Assembly: GCF_023821985.2 (NCBI RefSeq)
Contig: NZ_CP098805.1
Location: 1,550,001 to 1,614,000, forward strand
DNA length: 64,000 nt
Direction of reading: 5' to 3'
Source of the DNA: Dyadobacter chenhuakuii
GTDB lineage: Bacteria; Bacteroidota; Bacteroidia; Cytophagales; Spirosomataceae
Both the position numbers and the translations under genes were made by a program. Of the stretch, positions 35,108 to 42,948 are shown piece after piece; positions within the stretch are counted from its first letter, which is position 1; every line of letters begins with the position of its first letter. The notes under the pieces are model-generated. The model was not told the DNA's origin. It worked only from the letters and a program-made list of their open reading frames with translations, and did not search any database.

Positions 35108-35170
35108 GTAACGAACATTCGATATGGCTGATACATTCAGGCATATCGACTAGTAAGGAATGTTGGTTAC
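35108..35170. other. 63-nt nested imperfect hairpin after the CHU_C gene
   Basis: Outer arms GTAACGAACATTC (35108-35120) and GAATGTTGGTTAC (35158-35170) pair with one mismatch over 13 bp. Inner arms GATATGGCTGA (35121-35131) and TCAGGCATATC (35137-35147) pair with one mismatch over 11 bp around a TACAT loop. A 10-nt bulge (35148-35157) sits on the 3' side. It has no T-run, so it is not a standard terminator. It may be a structured RNA, a protein-binding palindrome or a mobile-element relic. Confidence 0.6.
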
Positions 35171-35486
35171 ATTATATATTAACTATACTCTACAATAATT
35201 TAATTAGTTTAATACTTTTTATATTTTTTAAAGATATTAAACTTTTCATACATTAAATAATGCTTAATTTATAACCGCTAATATTTAATAAAATACATTT
35301 TGAACAATATATAATATTCTAACATACATTACATTCAATACTTTTTATACATTTATAAAATACGAAATTGAATTAAATGTATAATTACATTATCATTGAT
35401 AATCAGACAATTACAAGATAACGGTTCACATTAATGCCGATTAAACTAATATTTCTTGCATTCTAAATTAAAACTCACAACCTTTA

Positions 35487-35511
35487 TACTGTAATAATAA
35501 ACATTACAGTA
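35487..35511. promoter_or_regulatory. Operator candidate for the Rrf2 regulator
   Basis: A perfect dyad, TACTGTAAT (35487-35495) and ATTACAGTA (35503-35511) separated by 7 bp, ends one base before the Rrf2 ATG. Rrf2 proteins bind dyads of about this size as dimers and often repress their own genes. Site and location are seen; autoregulation is inferred. Confidence 0.65.
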
Positions 35512-35512
35512 A

Positions 35513-35932
35513 ATGAATAACGGACGGTTCGGTATTTCGGTGCATATCCTTTCCTTACTCGCTTTTGAAGCTGACGAATGGATTTCTTCTGAGTATTTGG
35601 CAGGCAGTGTTAATATAAATCCTGTGCTTATCCGGAAGGAGTTAGGCAACCTTCGCACCCATGGGCTCGTCGTTAGCAAGGAAGGCAAGGCAGGCGGCAG
35701 CAAGCTTGCTAGGCCGGCTGAGTCTATATTTCTATCCGAGATTTATGATGCAATACGGCAGAATGATTTGCTCGGAAGAGGCATTAATGCGCCCAATCCG
35801 GAGTGCCATGTAGGGCGGCAAATCAATGTATATCTGGACGCACTTTACACCGAAGCTGAGCTCGCATTGAGGACCAATCTGGCAAAGAAATCACTGGCAC
35901 ATTTCTGCCTAAATTTCGAGCCGAAAAGCTGA
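35513..35932 (+). CDS. Rrf2 family transcriptional regulator (YwnA-like)
   Basis: A 139-residue winged-helix regulator. The DNA-binding part spans residues 5-60 (VHILSLLAF, SSEYLAGSVNINPVLIRKEL, GLVVSKEGKAGGSKLARP), the Rrf2 signature. Only two cysteines are present (Cys99, Cys132), not the three-cysteine cluster of IscR/NsrR, so it probably does not hold an Fe-S cluster and may sense redox or electrophiles through Cys99. It is followed by an NAD(P)-binding protein, the same pairing as ywnA-ywnB in Bacillus. A dyad operator overlaps its leader. Confidence 0.85.
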   Translation: MNNGRFGISVHILSLLAFEADEWISSEYLAGSVNINPVLIRKELGNLRTHGLVVSKEGKAGGSKLARPAESIFLSEIYDAIRQNDLLGRGINAPNPECHVGRQINVYLDALYTEAELALRTNLAKKSLAHFCLNFEPKS

Positions 35933-36011
35933 TCATTTAGTCGTTTACCAATGCAGAAAACCGTCCTCCTTTTTTATTGAAAACAATTAACATTTAAACT
36001 CAAACCCAAGC

Positions 36012-36665
36012 ATGAAAGTAGCATTAATCGGCGCAACAGGATTCGTAGGCGCACCGCTTTTACAGGAATTGATTTCCCGTGGCCATGAAGTTGTCGCCAT
36101 TGCCCGAAACATCGAAAAGATTCCAACCGACAGCGAGCTGATCGTCCCCAAACAGGCTGACGTGCTCGACACCGAGGCAGTATCGCAAGCCGTTGCGGGC
36201 GTTGACGCCGTTATAAGCGCATACAATCCGGGCTGGACCAACCCCAACATTTATGCTGAATATCTCGAAGGAGCAGCTTCCATTCAGACCGGCGTAAAGC
36301 AGGCAGGCGTAAAAAGATTTCTGGTTATTGGCGGCGCAGGAAGCCTGGAAGTAGCACCAGGATTGCAGTTGATCGACACACCTGATTTCCCGGAAGAATA
36401 CAAAGCGGGTGCAGGAGCAGCGCGCAAATACCAGGGTGAGATTAAGTCGGAAAACGAATTAGATTGGACTTACCTAAGCCCCGCTATTGAAATGCATCCC
36501 GGCACATCGGGCAAAAGAACAGGCACATACAGGACATCTCTGGACACACCCGTCTTGAATGAAAAAGGAAGAAGTATCATTTCAGTAGAAGATCTATCAG
36601 TTGCCATTGTAGATGAGATCGAAACGCCAAAGCATATCAAGCAAAGGTTTACAGTTGCTTATTAG
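36012..36665 (+). CDS. NAD(P)H-binding atypical short-chain dehydrogenase-like protein (YwnB-like)
   Basis: A 217-residue Rossmann-fold protein. The dinucleotide motif GATGFVG is at residues 7-13, followed by a typical NmrA/atypical-SDR pattern (RGHEVVAIARN, VDAVISAYNPG, KRFLVIGGAGSLEV, WTYLSPAIEM). The usual SDR catalytic Tyr-x-x-x-Lys is not obvious, so it may be a binding or sensing protein rather than a dehydrogenase. It lies 79 bp after the Rrf2 gene and is probably co-regulated with it. Another AT-rich island follows. Confidence 0.82.
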   Translation: MKVALIGATGFVGAPLLQELISRGHEVVAIARNIEKIPTDSELIVPKQADVLDTEAVSQAVAGVDAVISAYNPGWTNPNIYAEYLEGAASIQTGVKQAGVKRFLVIGGAGSLEVAPGLQLIDTPDFPEEYKAGAGAARKYQGEIKSENELDWTYLSPAIEMHPGTSGKRTGTYRTSLDTPVLNEKGRSIISVEDLSVAIVDEIETPKHIKQRFTVAY

Positions 36666-37099
36666 CTCATAATCTGAATACTAGCAATTATAATGTATAG
36701 ATAGTTTAAAATGTTTCGTATTAACCATATGTAAATAGCATTTAATTCTATCTATACATTCAATACAATTCAAATAAAATTAAAAGTATTAAACAAACTA
36801 ACCTTTTAATGCATTTAATTAAAACTAATAACAATCGTACTTTTCTATTTACCCAATACATTACATCCTTTCTGAAAGATCTAACCTCATAATACATTTA
36901 TTTACGCTTCCTTTCCTAATGTGCCTTAAAAATATCCAGTTTACCAGCGGGCAAATCTTACGACTAATCTCACATATTCTCGTGCAATAATGCGAACGAA
37001 CAAGCATTGGTTTTGAAGAAAAGTTAGGGCACTTGGGCAAGAATATTAGTGGAAAATAAAGTTCTTTGTACCCCATTTGCTGACACCAACTTCGTTCCA
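36666..37099. other. 434-bp intergenic region, AT-rich in its first 200 bp
   Basis: No gene is supported. The first part contains a long-spaced inverted repeat (36692-36760) and AATACTTTTAATTTT-like DNA (minus strand near 36785); the rest (36860-37099) has ordinary composition and is the upstream region of the porin gene. I find no convincing TTG/TAnnTTTG promoter. Confidence 0.5.
36692..36760. repeat. 13-bp perfect inverted repeat with 43-bp spacer
   Basis: AATGTATAGATAG (36692-36704) and CTATCTATACATT (36748-36760) are perfect reverse complements. The spacer is AT-rich and can form weak inner pairing (AAATG/CATTT). It follows the NAD(P)-binding gene but has no T-run. Confidence 0.6.
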
Positions 37100-38422
37100 A
37101 TGAAATACCGCATTACCGGTTTACTATTTGTTATTGCCCTATTAAGCAACTCGCAGGCCTACTCACAACGGTTCTTGATGGACCTCGTGGACACGACCAA
37201 CCAAATGGGAAGAGGAATGCTGTCCATTTACGAGCGCTACAATCGCGTGCGGATCAGCGGATACATTCAGCCGCAGTTTCAATACATCTCAAAAAAGGGT
37301 GCGGAAACTTATGGCGGTGGTAATTTTTCGGGCCAATCCAACAATCGATTTATGCTTCGGCGGGGCAGGCTCCGGGTAGATTATGCGCACCTGAATAAAA
37401 AGAATGAACCGACTTCATACTTCGTTTTCCAGTTTGACGGCACGGAGCGCGGCGTGGCGATCCGGGATTTTTGGGGAAGATTTTATGAGAACAAATTCAA
37501 AATATTCGCGCTAACCACGGGCATGTTCGCCAGGCCATTCGGCTATGAGGTGAATCTTTCGTCTGCCACCCGGGAAACGCCGGAGCGCGGAAGAATGTCC
37601 CAGATACTCATGCGGACGGAGCGGGACATCGGTGCCATGCTGACCGTGACAAGCCGCAATTCGGTGACCTGGCAGCAGAGACTCAAACTAGACCTGGGCG
37701 TGTTTAACGGCCAGGGAATGTCGGGGCCGGTGGATTACGACAGCCATAAAGATGTCATCGGCCGGCTCAGCGTCAAACCTTCGAAGGTGAGCGGCTTGGG
37801 CGGCGCGATTGTTTCCGGAGCAGTTTCCGGCTATGCAGGTGGGATTACCAGTCAGTCTGCCATATTATATCGTACGAAGGCGAATGCGGGCGAATACGCG
37901 ATGGTACGCGACTCATCAGACAGGAATCTCAATAAGCTTGCGCCGCGAAACTATGCCGGCGCCGATTTTCAGATCTCTTTCCCGAACAGAAAAGGCGAAA
38001 CGGAGTTCCGGCTGGAATACATTCGCGGTGATCAGACGGCCACACTTGCCAGCAGCGAAACACCCGGCGTTTATCCGGTAACGAACGGAATAAAAGACCC
38101 GCTTTATACCCGAAATTTTGACGGCGCTTACTTTTACTTTTTACAGCATCTGGGTAGTCTGGAACATCAGTTTGTGATGAAATATGACTGGTATGACCCT
38201 AATAAGCGCGTTTCGGGCGCCGACATAACAGACGCCAGGGGTTTTAGTAAGTCTGATCTCCGCTACGATACGATTGGTATGGGTTATGTATACACCGCCA
38301 ACGAATCGCTTAAATTTACCTTCTATTACGATTTTGTAAGAAACGAAAAATCTGCGTTAAAAGGTTTTGAAACGGATGTCTCAGATGATCTTTTCACCTG
38401 CCGGGTGCAGTATAATTTCTAG
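37100..38422 (+). CDS. Outer-membrane porin (phosphate-selective porin O/P type)
   Basis: A 440-residue porin from ATG 37100, which starts a clear signal peptide (to AYSQ, about residue 22); a GTG 17 codons upstream is rejected. The pattern RISGYIQPQFQY, NNRFMLRRGRLRVDY, FDGTERGVAIRDFWGRFY and MSQILMRTERDIGAML matches the OprO/OprP-like porins of Bacteroidota. The final residues (FTCRVQYNF) form a barrel-closing strand. Its substrate is unknown. Its stop codon overlaps that of the convergent SRPBCC gene. Confidence 0.82.
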   Translation: MKYRITGLLFVIALLSNSQAYSQRFLMDLVDTTNQMGRGMLSIYERYNRVRISGYIQPQFQYISKKGAETYGGGNFSGQSNNRFMLRRGRLRVDYAHLNKKNEPTSYFVFQFDGTERGVAIRDFWGRFYENKFKIFALTTGMFARPFGYEVNLSSATRETPERGRMSQILMRTERDIGAMLTVTSRNSVTWQQRLKLDLGVFNGQGMSGPVDYDSHKDVIGRLSVKPSKVSGLGGAIVSGAVSGYAGGITSQSAILYRTKANAGEYAMVRDSSDRNLNKLAPRNYAGADFQISFPNRKGETEFRLEYIRGDQTATLASSETPGVYPVTNGIKDPLYTRNFDGAYFYFLQHLGSLEHQFVMKYDWYDPNKRVSGADITDARGFSKSDLRYDTIGMGYVYTANESLKFTFYYDFVRNEKSALKGFETDVSDDLFTCRVQYNF

Positions 38423-38874
38423 CTTCCAAAGCGCTCTGTAAGCACTTTCCGACGATATTCGAAGATTTGATTGACTTCATTTCTCACAAAAAGCGAATTA
38501 ACCCAATCTCCCAGGAAACCAAAAGGAACCTTGTAATTCAGAATATCTTCCATCATTACACCGCCGGGAATGGCTGTAAAACGGTGCTGATGGTGCCAGA
38601 ATGCATAGGGGCCAAAACGCTGTTCGTCCACAAAGTACTGTTTATCAGCTACATGCGTTATCTCTGTGCACCATTTTAAAGGAATACCAAGCACGGGCTT
38701 TACAATGTAACGAATGATCTGACCCGCATACATTTCGCCGCCATGATGCCTTGAAGTTACTACAAAGCCCATTTTGGCGGGAGTTATCTCTTTCAAGTTA
38801 GCCGGGTTTGAAAAAAACGACCAGGCTTCGTCGAGTGAAATGGGAAGATTTTGTTTGAAATATAATTCTTGCAC
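38419..38874 (-). CDS. SRPBCC-fold ligand-binding protein
   Basis: A 151-residue protein starting at GTG 38874, forced by an upstream in-frame stop and no ATG. It resembles the SRPBCC/polyketide-cyclase-like proteins annotated as cell-division inhibitor-type (LPISLDEAWSFFSNPANLKEITP, GPYAFWHHQHRF, DILNYKVPFGFLG, IFEYRRKVL). The fold binds hydrophobic ligands; the ligand is unknown. The stop shares CTAG with the porin stop. Confidence 0.75.
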   Translation of the reverse strand: MQELYFKQNLPISLDEAWSFFSNPANLKEITPAKMGFVVTSRHHGGEMYAGQIIRYIVKPVLGIPLKWCTEITHVADKQYFVDEQRFGPYAFWHHQHRFTAIPGGVMMEDILNYKVPFGFLGDWVNSLFVRNEVNQIFEYRRKVLTERFGS

Positions 38875-38985
38875 GTCTAATCTAATTTATCCAAAACTAC
38901 ATACGCTAAAATACGCGTATCAGACCAAAAAAAGGTTTGTTGGCATGATTTTCTCTGTGTTTTGGCATGACCTAATTCCGAAATT

Positions 38986-39432
38986 ATGAACAGAAAACAG
39001 ATTGCAACTACATCCACATCCATCTATGCCAGTCCTTCGGCTGTTTGGAAGGCTTTAATAGATCCCGAGATTGTTAAACAATATATGTACGGCGCGGAAG
39101 TGTACTCTGACTGGCACGTTGGAAGCCCGATCGTTTACCGGGGCGTGTGGGACGGCACACCTTATGAAGATAAAGGTACGATCCTGGAAATTATTCCCGA
39201 GCGCGTTTTAAGCTTCTCATATTGGAGCCCGCTCTCCGGAACCGATGATTTTGAGGACAACTACGCGCATGTAACGTATCACATTTCAGAATACGACGAC
39301 GAAACGACGCTTACCATTACACAGGATAATCTGGAAACCGAAGAAGCAGTGGTTGCAGCTGAGGGCAACTGGATGAAAGTAGTCGGAGAGATCAAACGAA
39401 TCCTCGAAGGCGAACGGAAACACGTCCTATAA
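38986..39432 (+). CDS. SRPBCC (AHSA1-like) domain protein
   Basis: A 148-residue single-domain protein. The N-terminal strand TSTSIYASPSAVWKALIDPEIVKQYMYG and GTILEIIPERVLSFSYWSPLSG match the AHSA1/START-like fold, with a long C-terminal helix (GNWMKVVGEIKRILEGE). Function is unknown; relatives bind small hydrophobic molecules or Hsp90-like partners. It is divergent from the other SRPBCC gene, a different subfamily, so this is not a simple duplication. Confidence 0.78.
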   Translation: MNRKQIATTSTSIYASPSAVWKALIDPEIVKQYMYGAEVYSDWHVGSPIVYRGVWDGTPYEDKGTILEIIPERVLSFSYWSPLSGTDDFEDNYAHVTYHISEYDDETTLTITQDNLETEEAVVAAEGNWMKVVGEIKRILEGERKHVL

Positions 39433-39441
39433 AGCATTAGC

Positions 39442-39478
39442 AAAAAGCCAGTCCGGCTTGATCCAAACCGGATTGGCT
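39442..39478 (-). terminator. Terminator at the tex 3' end (convergent junction)
   Basis: An 11-bp stem with one G-T pair (AGCCAGTCCGG 39446-39456, CCGGATTGGCT 39468-39478) and an 11-nt loop is followed on the minus strand by TTTTT. It lies just after the tex stop and may also act for the convergent SRPBCC gene. Confidence 0.75.
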
Positions 39479-39486
39479 TAGCATTT

Positions 39487-41604
39487 CTATAACTTCATGC
39501 TGAGAGCAATGCGCTTTCTTGCTAAATCCACCTCAGTTACCTTCACACTCACAATCTGCTGTAACTTCACCACTTCGTTAGGATCTTTAATAAATTTATC
39601 CGCCATCTGCGAGACGTGAACAAGCCCGTCCTGCTTCACACCGACATCGACAAACGCACCGAACGCAGTAATGTTGGTAACAATGCCAGGTAAGACCATT
39701 CCTACTTTCAAATCTTCCGGCTTGCGGACTGAGCTATCAAATTCAAATTGCTTCATGCCTTCGCGCGGATCGCGTGATGGTTTTTCCAATTCCAGCAGAA
39801 TGTCTTTTAGTGTCGGCAGCCCTACTGAATCAGAAATATATTTTTCAGGTTTGATCTGCTTCCTTAATTCAGGCTTTTGCATAAGATCCTTCACATTGGC
39901 ACCGACATCCTTAGCCATTTGACCCACAACGTCATAACGTTCGGGATGTACTGCACTGTTATCCAATGGATTAGCACCATTCTCGATCCTAAGAAAGCCG
40001 GCAGCCTGCTCAAATGCTTTTGCTCCGAGGCGCGGCACTTTCAATAATTGCTGCCTCGATTTAAAGTCACCGTTTTTAGCCCTGAAATCTACGATATTCT
40101 GCGCCAGGGACGTTCCCAGGCCAGAAACGTATCGCAAAAGATGCTTACTTGCCGTGTTGAGATTTACGCCTACGGAATTTACGCAGCTTTCCACGACTGT
40201 ATCCAAAGCATTTCGCAATGAATTCTGGTCTACATCGTGCTGATACTGACCAACCCCGATCGATTTAGGATCAATTTTAACCAACTCCGCCAGCGGGTCC
40301 ATCAGCCGCCGGCCAATCGAGACAGAGCCCCGAACGGTTACATCTTTGTCCGGAAACTCTTCGCGTGCCACATCCGATGCTGAATAAATAGAAGCACCCT
40401 GCTCGCTTACCATGAACAAACCAACCTCATCCGACTTGCCTGCATTTGTCAAAAGCTTGCGCACGAAATCCTCCGTTTCCCTCCCGGCCGTTCCGTTGCC
40501 GACTGCAATCGCCTCGACCTTCCATTTCTGGATCAGGTCCGAGAGTTTCCCGTTTGCATCTGCGGGTTTGTCAAAAGGATAAATCACCAGGTCTGCAACC
40601 AGATTTCCCTGGCTATCCAGCACCACGACTTTGCAGCCCGTACGGTAACCCGGATCAATCGCCAAAACGCTTTTTTGTCCCAGCGGTGACGCCAGCAACA
40701 ATTGTCGCAGGTTTTCGGTAAACACTTGTATAGCAGCAATGTCCGCCTTCTCTTTTGAAAGATTGGCGAATTCTGTTTCAATGGATGGTTTCAAAAGTCG
40801 CTTGTAACTATCTGAAATCGCCAGCTCCATTTGCGTCAAAACAGCTGGCGGGCCTTTGCGGAAAAGGCGGTCCAACAATTCAATGGCCTGATCCTCGTCC
40901 GGCGAGATCGTCACATTCAAAATCCCCTCTTCTTCGCCGCGGCGGATTGCCAGTAACCTATGCGAAGGAATTCGCGACAAGGGCTCGGAAAAATCGAAAT
41001 AGTCGCGGTATTTGACGCCTTCTTCTTCTTTTTTCTTTTTAACCTTGGAAGTAATGACGCCACCGCGCTGGAAAAGATTACGAATACGGGTCCGCGAATC
41101 CGGGTTTTCATTGATCCATTCCGCTATGATATCCCTAGCGCCCTGCAAGGCATCATCTGCTGTCGGCACCTGGTCATTCCGGAACGAAGCTGCCTTCCGC
41201 TCAGGATCCGACTCTTTACCCGTAAAAATCAACTGCGCAAGCGGTTCCAGACCACGTTCGATGGCAATGCCCGCCCGTGTCTTTCGTTTTTGCTTGTAGG
41301 GTAAATAAATGTCTTCCAGTTCGACCATTGTAAACACACCGGCCAGCTGCTTGCGAAGCTCCGGGGTTAGTTTTCCCTGCTCCTCGATGCTTTTTAAAAT
41401 CGCTTCACGCCGTTTTTCAACTTCCAGCTGCTTTTGCCAGGCATCTTTGATCGCACCGATCTGCACTTCATCCAGCCCACCCGTAGCCTCTTTCCGGTAA
41501 CGCGAAATAAATGGCAACGTCGCCCCTTCTTCAAAAAGTTGAATGGTATTCTTGACCTGTTTCTCAGAAATGGACGTCTGCTGGGCTATATAGGGGAAAT
41601 TCAT
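39487..41604 (-). CDS. tex: Tex family RNA-binding transcription accessory protein
   Basis: A 705-residue cytoplasmic protein, somewhat short of the usual 720-780. The N-terminal helical region (TLPFISRYRKEATGGLDEVQIG), the YqgF/RuvC-like domain (VLAIDPGYRTGCKVVVLDSQG), a helix-hairpin-helix pair (YVSGLGTSLAQNIVDFR, LLKVPRLGAKAFEQ) and a C-terminal S1 domain (GIVTNITAFGAFVDVGVKQD) are in the canonical order. Tex is linked to transcription and RNA turnover. It is monocistronic and divergent from the ThuA gene. Confidence 0.92.
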   Translation of the reverse strand: MNFPYIAQQTSISEKQVKNTIQLFEEGATLPFISRYRKEATGGLDEVQIGAIKDAWQKQLEVEKRREAILKSIEEQGKLTPELRKQLAGVFTMVELEDIYLPYKQKRKTRAGIAIERGLEPLAQLIFTGKESDPERKAASFRNDQVPTADDALQGARDIIAEWINENPDSRTRIRNLFQRGGVITSKVKKKKEEEGVKYRDYFDFSEPLSRIPSHRLLAIRRGEEEGILNVTISPDEDQAIELLDRLFRKGPPAVLTQMELAISDSYKRLLKPSIETEFANLSKEKADIAAIQVFTENLRQLLLASPLGQKSVLAIDPGYRTGCKVVVLDSQGNLVADLVIYPFDKPADANGKLSDLIQKWKVEAIAVGNGTAGRETEDFVRKLLTNAGKSDEVGLFMVSEQGASIYSASDVAREEFPDKDVTVRGSVSIGRRLMDPLAELVKIDPKSIGVGQYQHDVDQNSLRNALDTVVESCVNSVGVNLNTASKHLLRYVSGLGTSLAQNIVDFRAKNGDFKSRQQLLKVPRLGAKAFEQAAGFLRIENGANPLDNSAVHPERYDVVGQMAKDVGANVKDLMQKPELRKQIKPEKYISDSVGLPTLKDILLELEKPSRDPREGMKQFEFDSSVRKPEDLKVGMVLPGIVTNITAFGAFVDVGVKQDGLVHVSQMADKFIKDPNEVVKLQQIVSVKVTEVDLARKRIALSMKL

Positions 41605-41702
41605 TGGATTGAAATACGCTTTTTGTGAAATCGATTTTCGAAGATTCTTTCCGCAAATAAAGCAGATATTCGTAGATTTAGTGACTTTAACTTTCCTACC
41701 CT

Positions 41703-42557
41703 ATGCCCGTTTTCATGGAATTCCTACGCCGAAATGGTGCCAGCTCACTTTTGCTGCTCCTTACATTAGCGCCATTTTTTTCCAAGGCACAAGCTGATTT
41801 CAAAGTAATCGCATTCTTCACCGGAAAGAATGATAAGGCGCATATTAGTTTTGTTGGAGAGGCTAACAGGCGCTTTCCTGAAATGGGGCGGGAGAATCAT
41901 TTTACTTATGATACAACCAGTAATTGGAACAATTTAAATGCATCATTTCTGGTTGATTACCAGGTTGTTTTGTTTTTAGACACAAGGCCGGAGACGCACG
42001 AACAGCGGGAAGCATTTCAAAAATACATGGAAAAAGGAGGTGGCTGGTTGGGTTTTCACTTCTCGGCTTTCGCATTGACGCCATCGGCTTATCCTCAGAA
42101 CTGGGATTGGTATCACAACGAATTCCTTGGTTCCGGACAGTACAAAAGCAACACCTGGCGGCCTACTTCTGCTATTTTAAAAGTTGAGGATGCCAAAAGC
42201 ACTGTCACAAATAGGCTGCCTGGAACATTTAAAGCATCGCCAAACGAATGGTATCGTTGGGAAAAAGATCTGAAGGCCAACCCGGACATTCAGATCCTGC
42301 TATCGATTGACCCTGCCAGTTTTCCGCTCGGAACCGGTCCCAAGCAGCATGAAATCTGGCATAGCGGCTATTATCCAGTGGTCTGGACAAATAAAAAATA
42401 TAAGATGGTGTATATGAATATGGGGCACAATGACATTGACTACGAGAACAAAACAAACAAAGAACTCTCGTTTACTTTTGACAATCCCATTCAGAACCAA
42501 TTGATATTGAACAGCATACTATGGCTGGGGCAGAAGAACAAAAAGCATGGAAATTAA
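41703..42557 (+). CDS. ThuA-like domain secreted protein
   Basis: A 284-residue protein with a signal peptide (FFSKAQADF, cleavage near residue 30). The body matches the ThuA / trehalose-utilization fold of the glutamine-amidotransferase-like superfamily: FKVIAFFTGKNDKAHISFV, LVDYQVVLFLDTRPETHEQREAF, GGGWLGFHFSA and WTNKKYKMVYMNMGHND. Many Cytophagales relatives sit in sugar-handling loci; here the neighbours give no such hint. The first ATG (41703) is used; ATG at codon 5 is equally possible. Confidence 0.8.
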   Translation: MPVFMEFLRRNGASSLLLLLTLAPFFSKAQADFKVIAFFTGKNDKAHISFVGEANRRFPEMGRENHFTYDTTSNWNNLNASFLVDYQVVLFLDTRPETHEQREAFQKYMEKGGGWLGFHFSAFALTPSAYPQNWDWYHNEFLGSGQYKSNTWRPTSAILKVEDAKSTVTNRLPGTFKASPNEWYRWEKDLKANPDIQILLSIDPASFPLGTGPKQHEIWHSGYYPVVWTNKKYKMVYMNMGHNDIDYENKTNKELSFTFDNPIQNQLILNSILWLGQKNKKHGN

Positions 42558-42648
42558 CGCTTATACATTAAAATAATTCCTGCAACAATGGTTAAGGTAA
42601 AAACCCCATTCCTGCAGGAATTAAAAAGCTGGTAGAAAGAAGTGGATA

Positions 42649-42891
42649 TCAGGGATTTTCGGATTCGATCTCCCCTACTTCCCGCTCGTCCGTTTCCTCG
42701 GCAGGCTCGTCGGTATCAAATCTATTGCCTGTGCTCACCTCGGGGGCATCAGCGCCGGGCACGTCCGGTGTTGGATTCATAGGGCCCATTTGACCTGGTT
42801 CACCGTAACTGGGCACCGGTTGCTGCCTGGGTTGTCTGTCGACCGTTTCATCGTCGAGCTTCTCTTCCCGTTTGTCTGTCTGGGATTTCAT
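42649..42891 (-). CDS. Small acidic proline-rich hypothetical protein
   Basis: An 80-residue protein from ATG 42891 (MKSQTDKREEKLDDE), strongly charged and proline/glycine-rich (QPRQQPVPSYGEPGQ, PMNPTPDVPGADAPEV), with no signal or membrane segment. It is probably disordered. Small proteins of this type are common in Cytophagales, but I do not recognise a family. An in-frame ATG at 42918 is a weaker alternative. A palindrome ATTCCTGCAGGAAT (42608-42621) lies past its 3' end. Confidence 0.5.
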   Translation of the reverse strand: MKSQTDKREEKLDDETVDRQPRQQPVPSYGEPGQMGPMNPTPDVPGADAPEVSTGNRFDTDEPAEETDEREVGEIESENP

Positions 42892-42948
42892 AATGATCAG
42901 TTTAATTTGCTTTGACATTGCAAAAAACCGTGCCTTACCGCGTGATGT

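Larger units (their letters stand above)
35088..35512. other. 425-bp AT-rich intergenic island
   Basis: No coding potential is seen. The first part holds a nested hairpin (35108-35170); the middle (about 35170-35400) is almost pure A/T with repeated TATACATT and two copies of AATACTTTTTATA (35211-35223, 35337-35349); the end carries the Rrf2 operator candidate. It probably contains the promoter for the Rrf2 gene, but no TTG/TAnnTTTG pair is convincing. Confidence 0.6.

Noticed and set aside
38419..39432. Tandem duplication of SRPBCC genes
   Set aside because: The two proteins share only the general fold, belong to different subfamilies, and face opposite directions.
42575..42621. AATTCCTGCA ... 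TGCAGGAATT inverted repeat after the ThuA-like gene as a terminator
   Set aside because: The loop is too long and there is no T-run on the plus strand; only the inner palindrome ATTCCTGCAGGAAT is certain.
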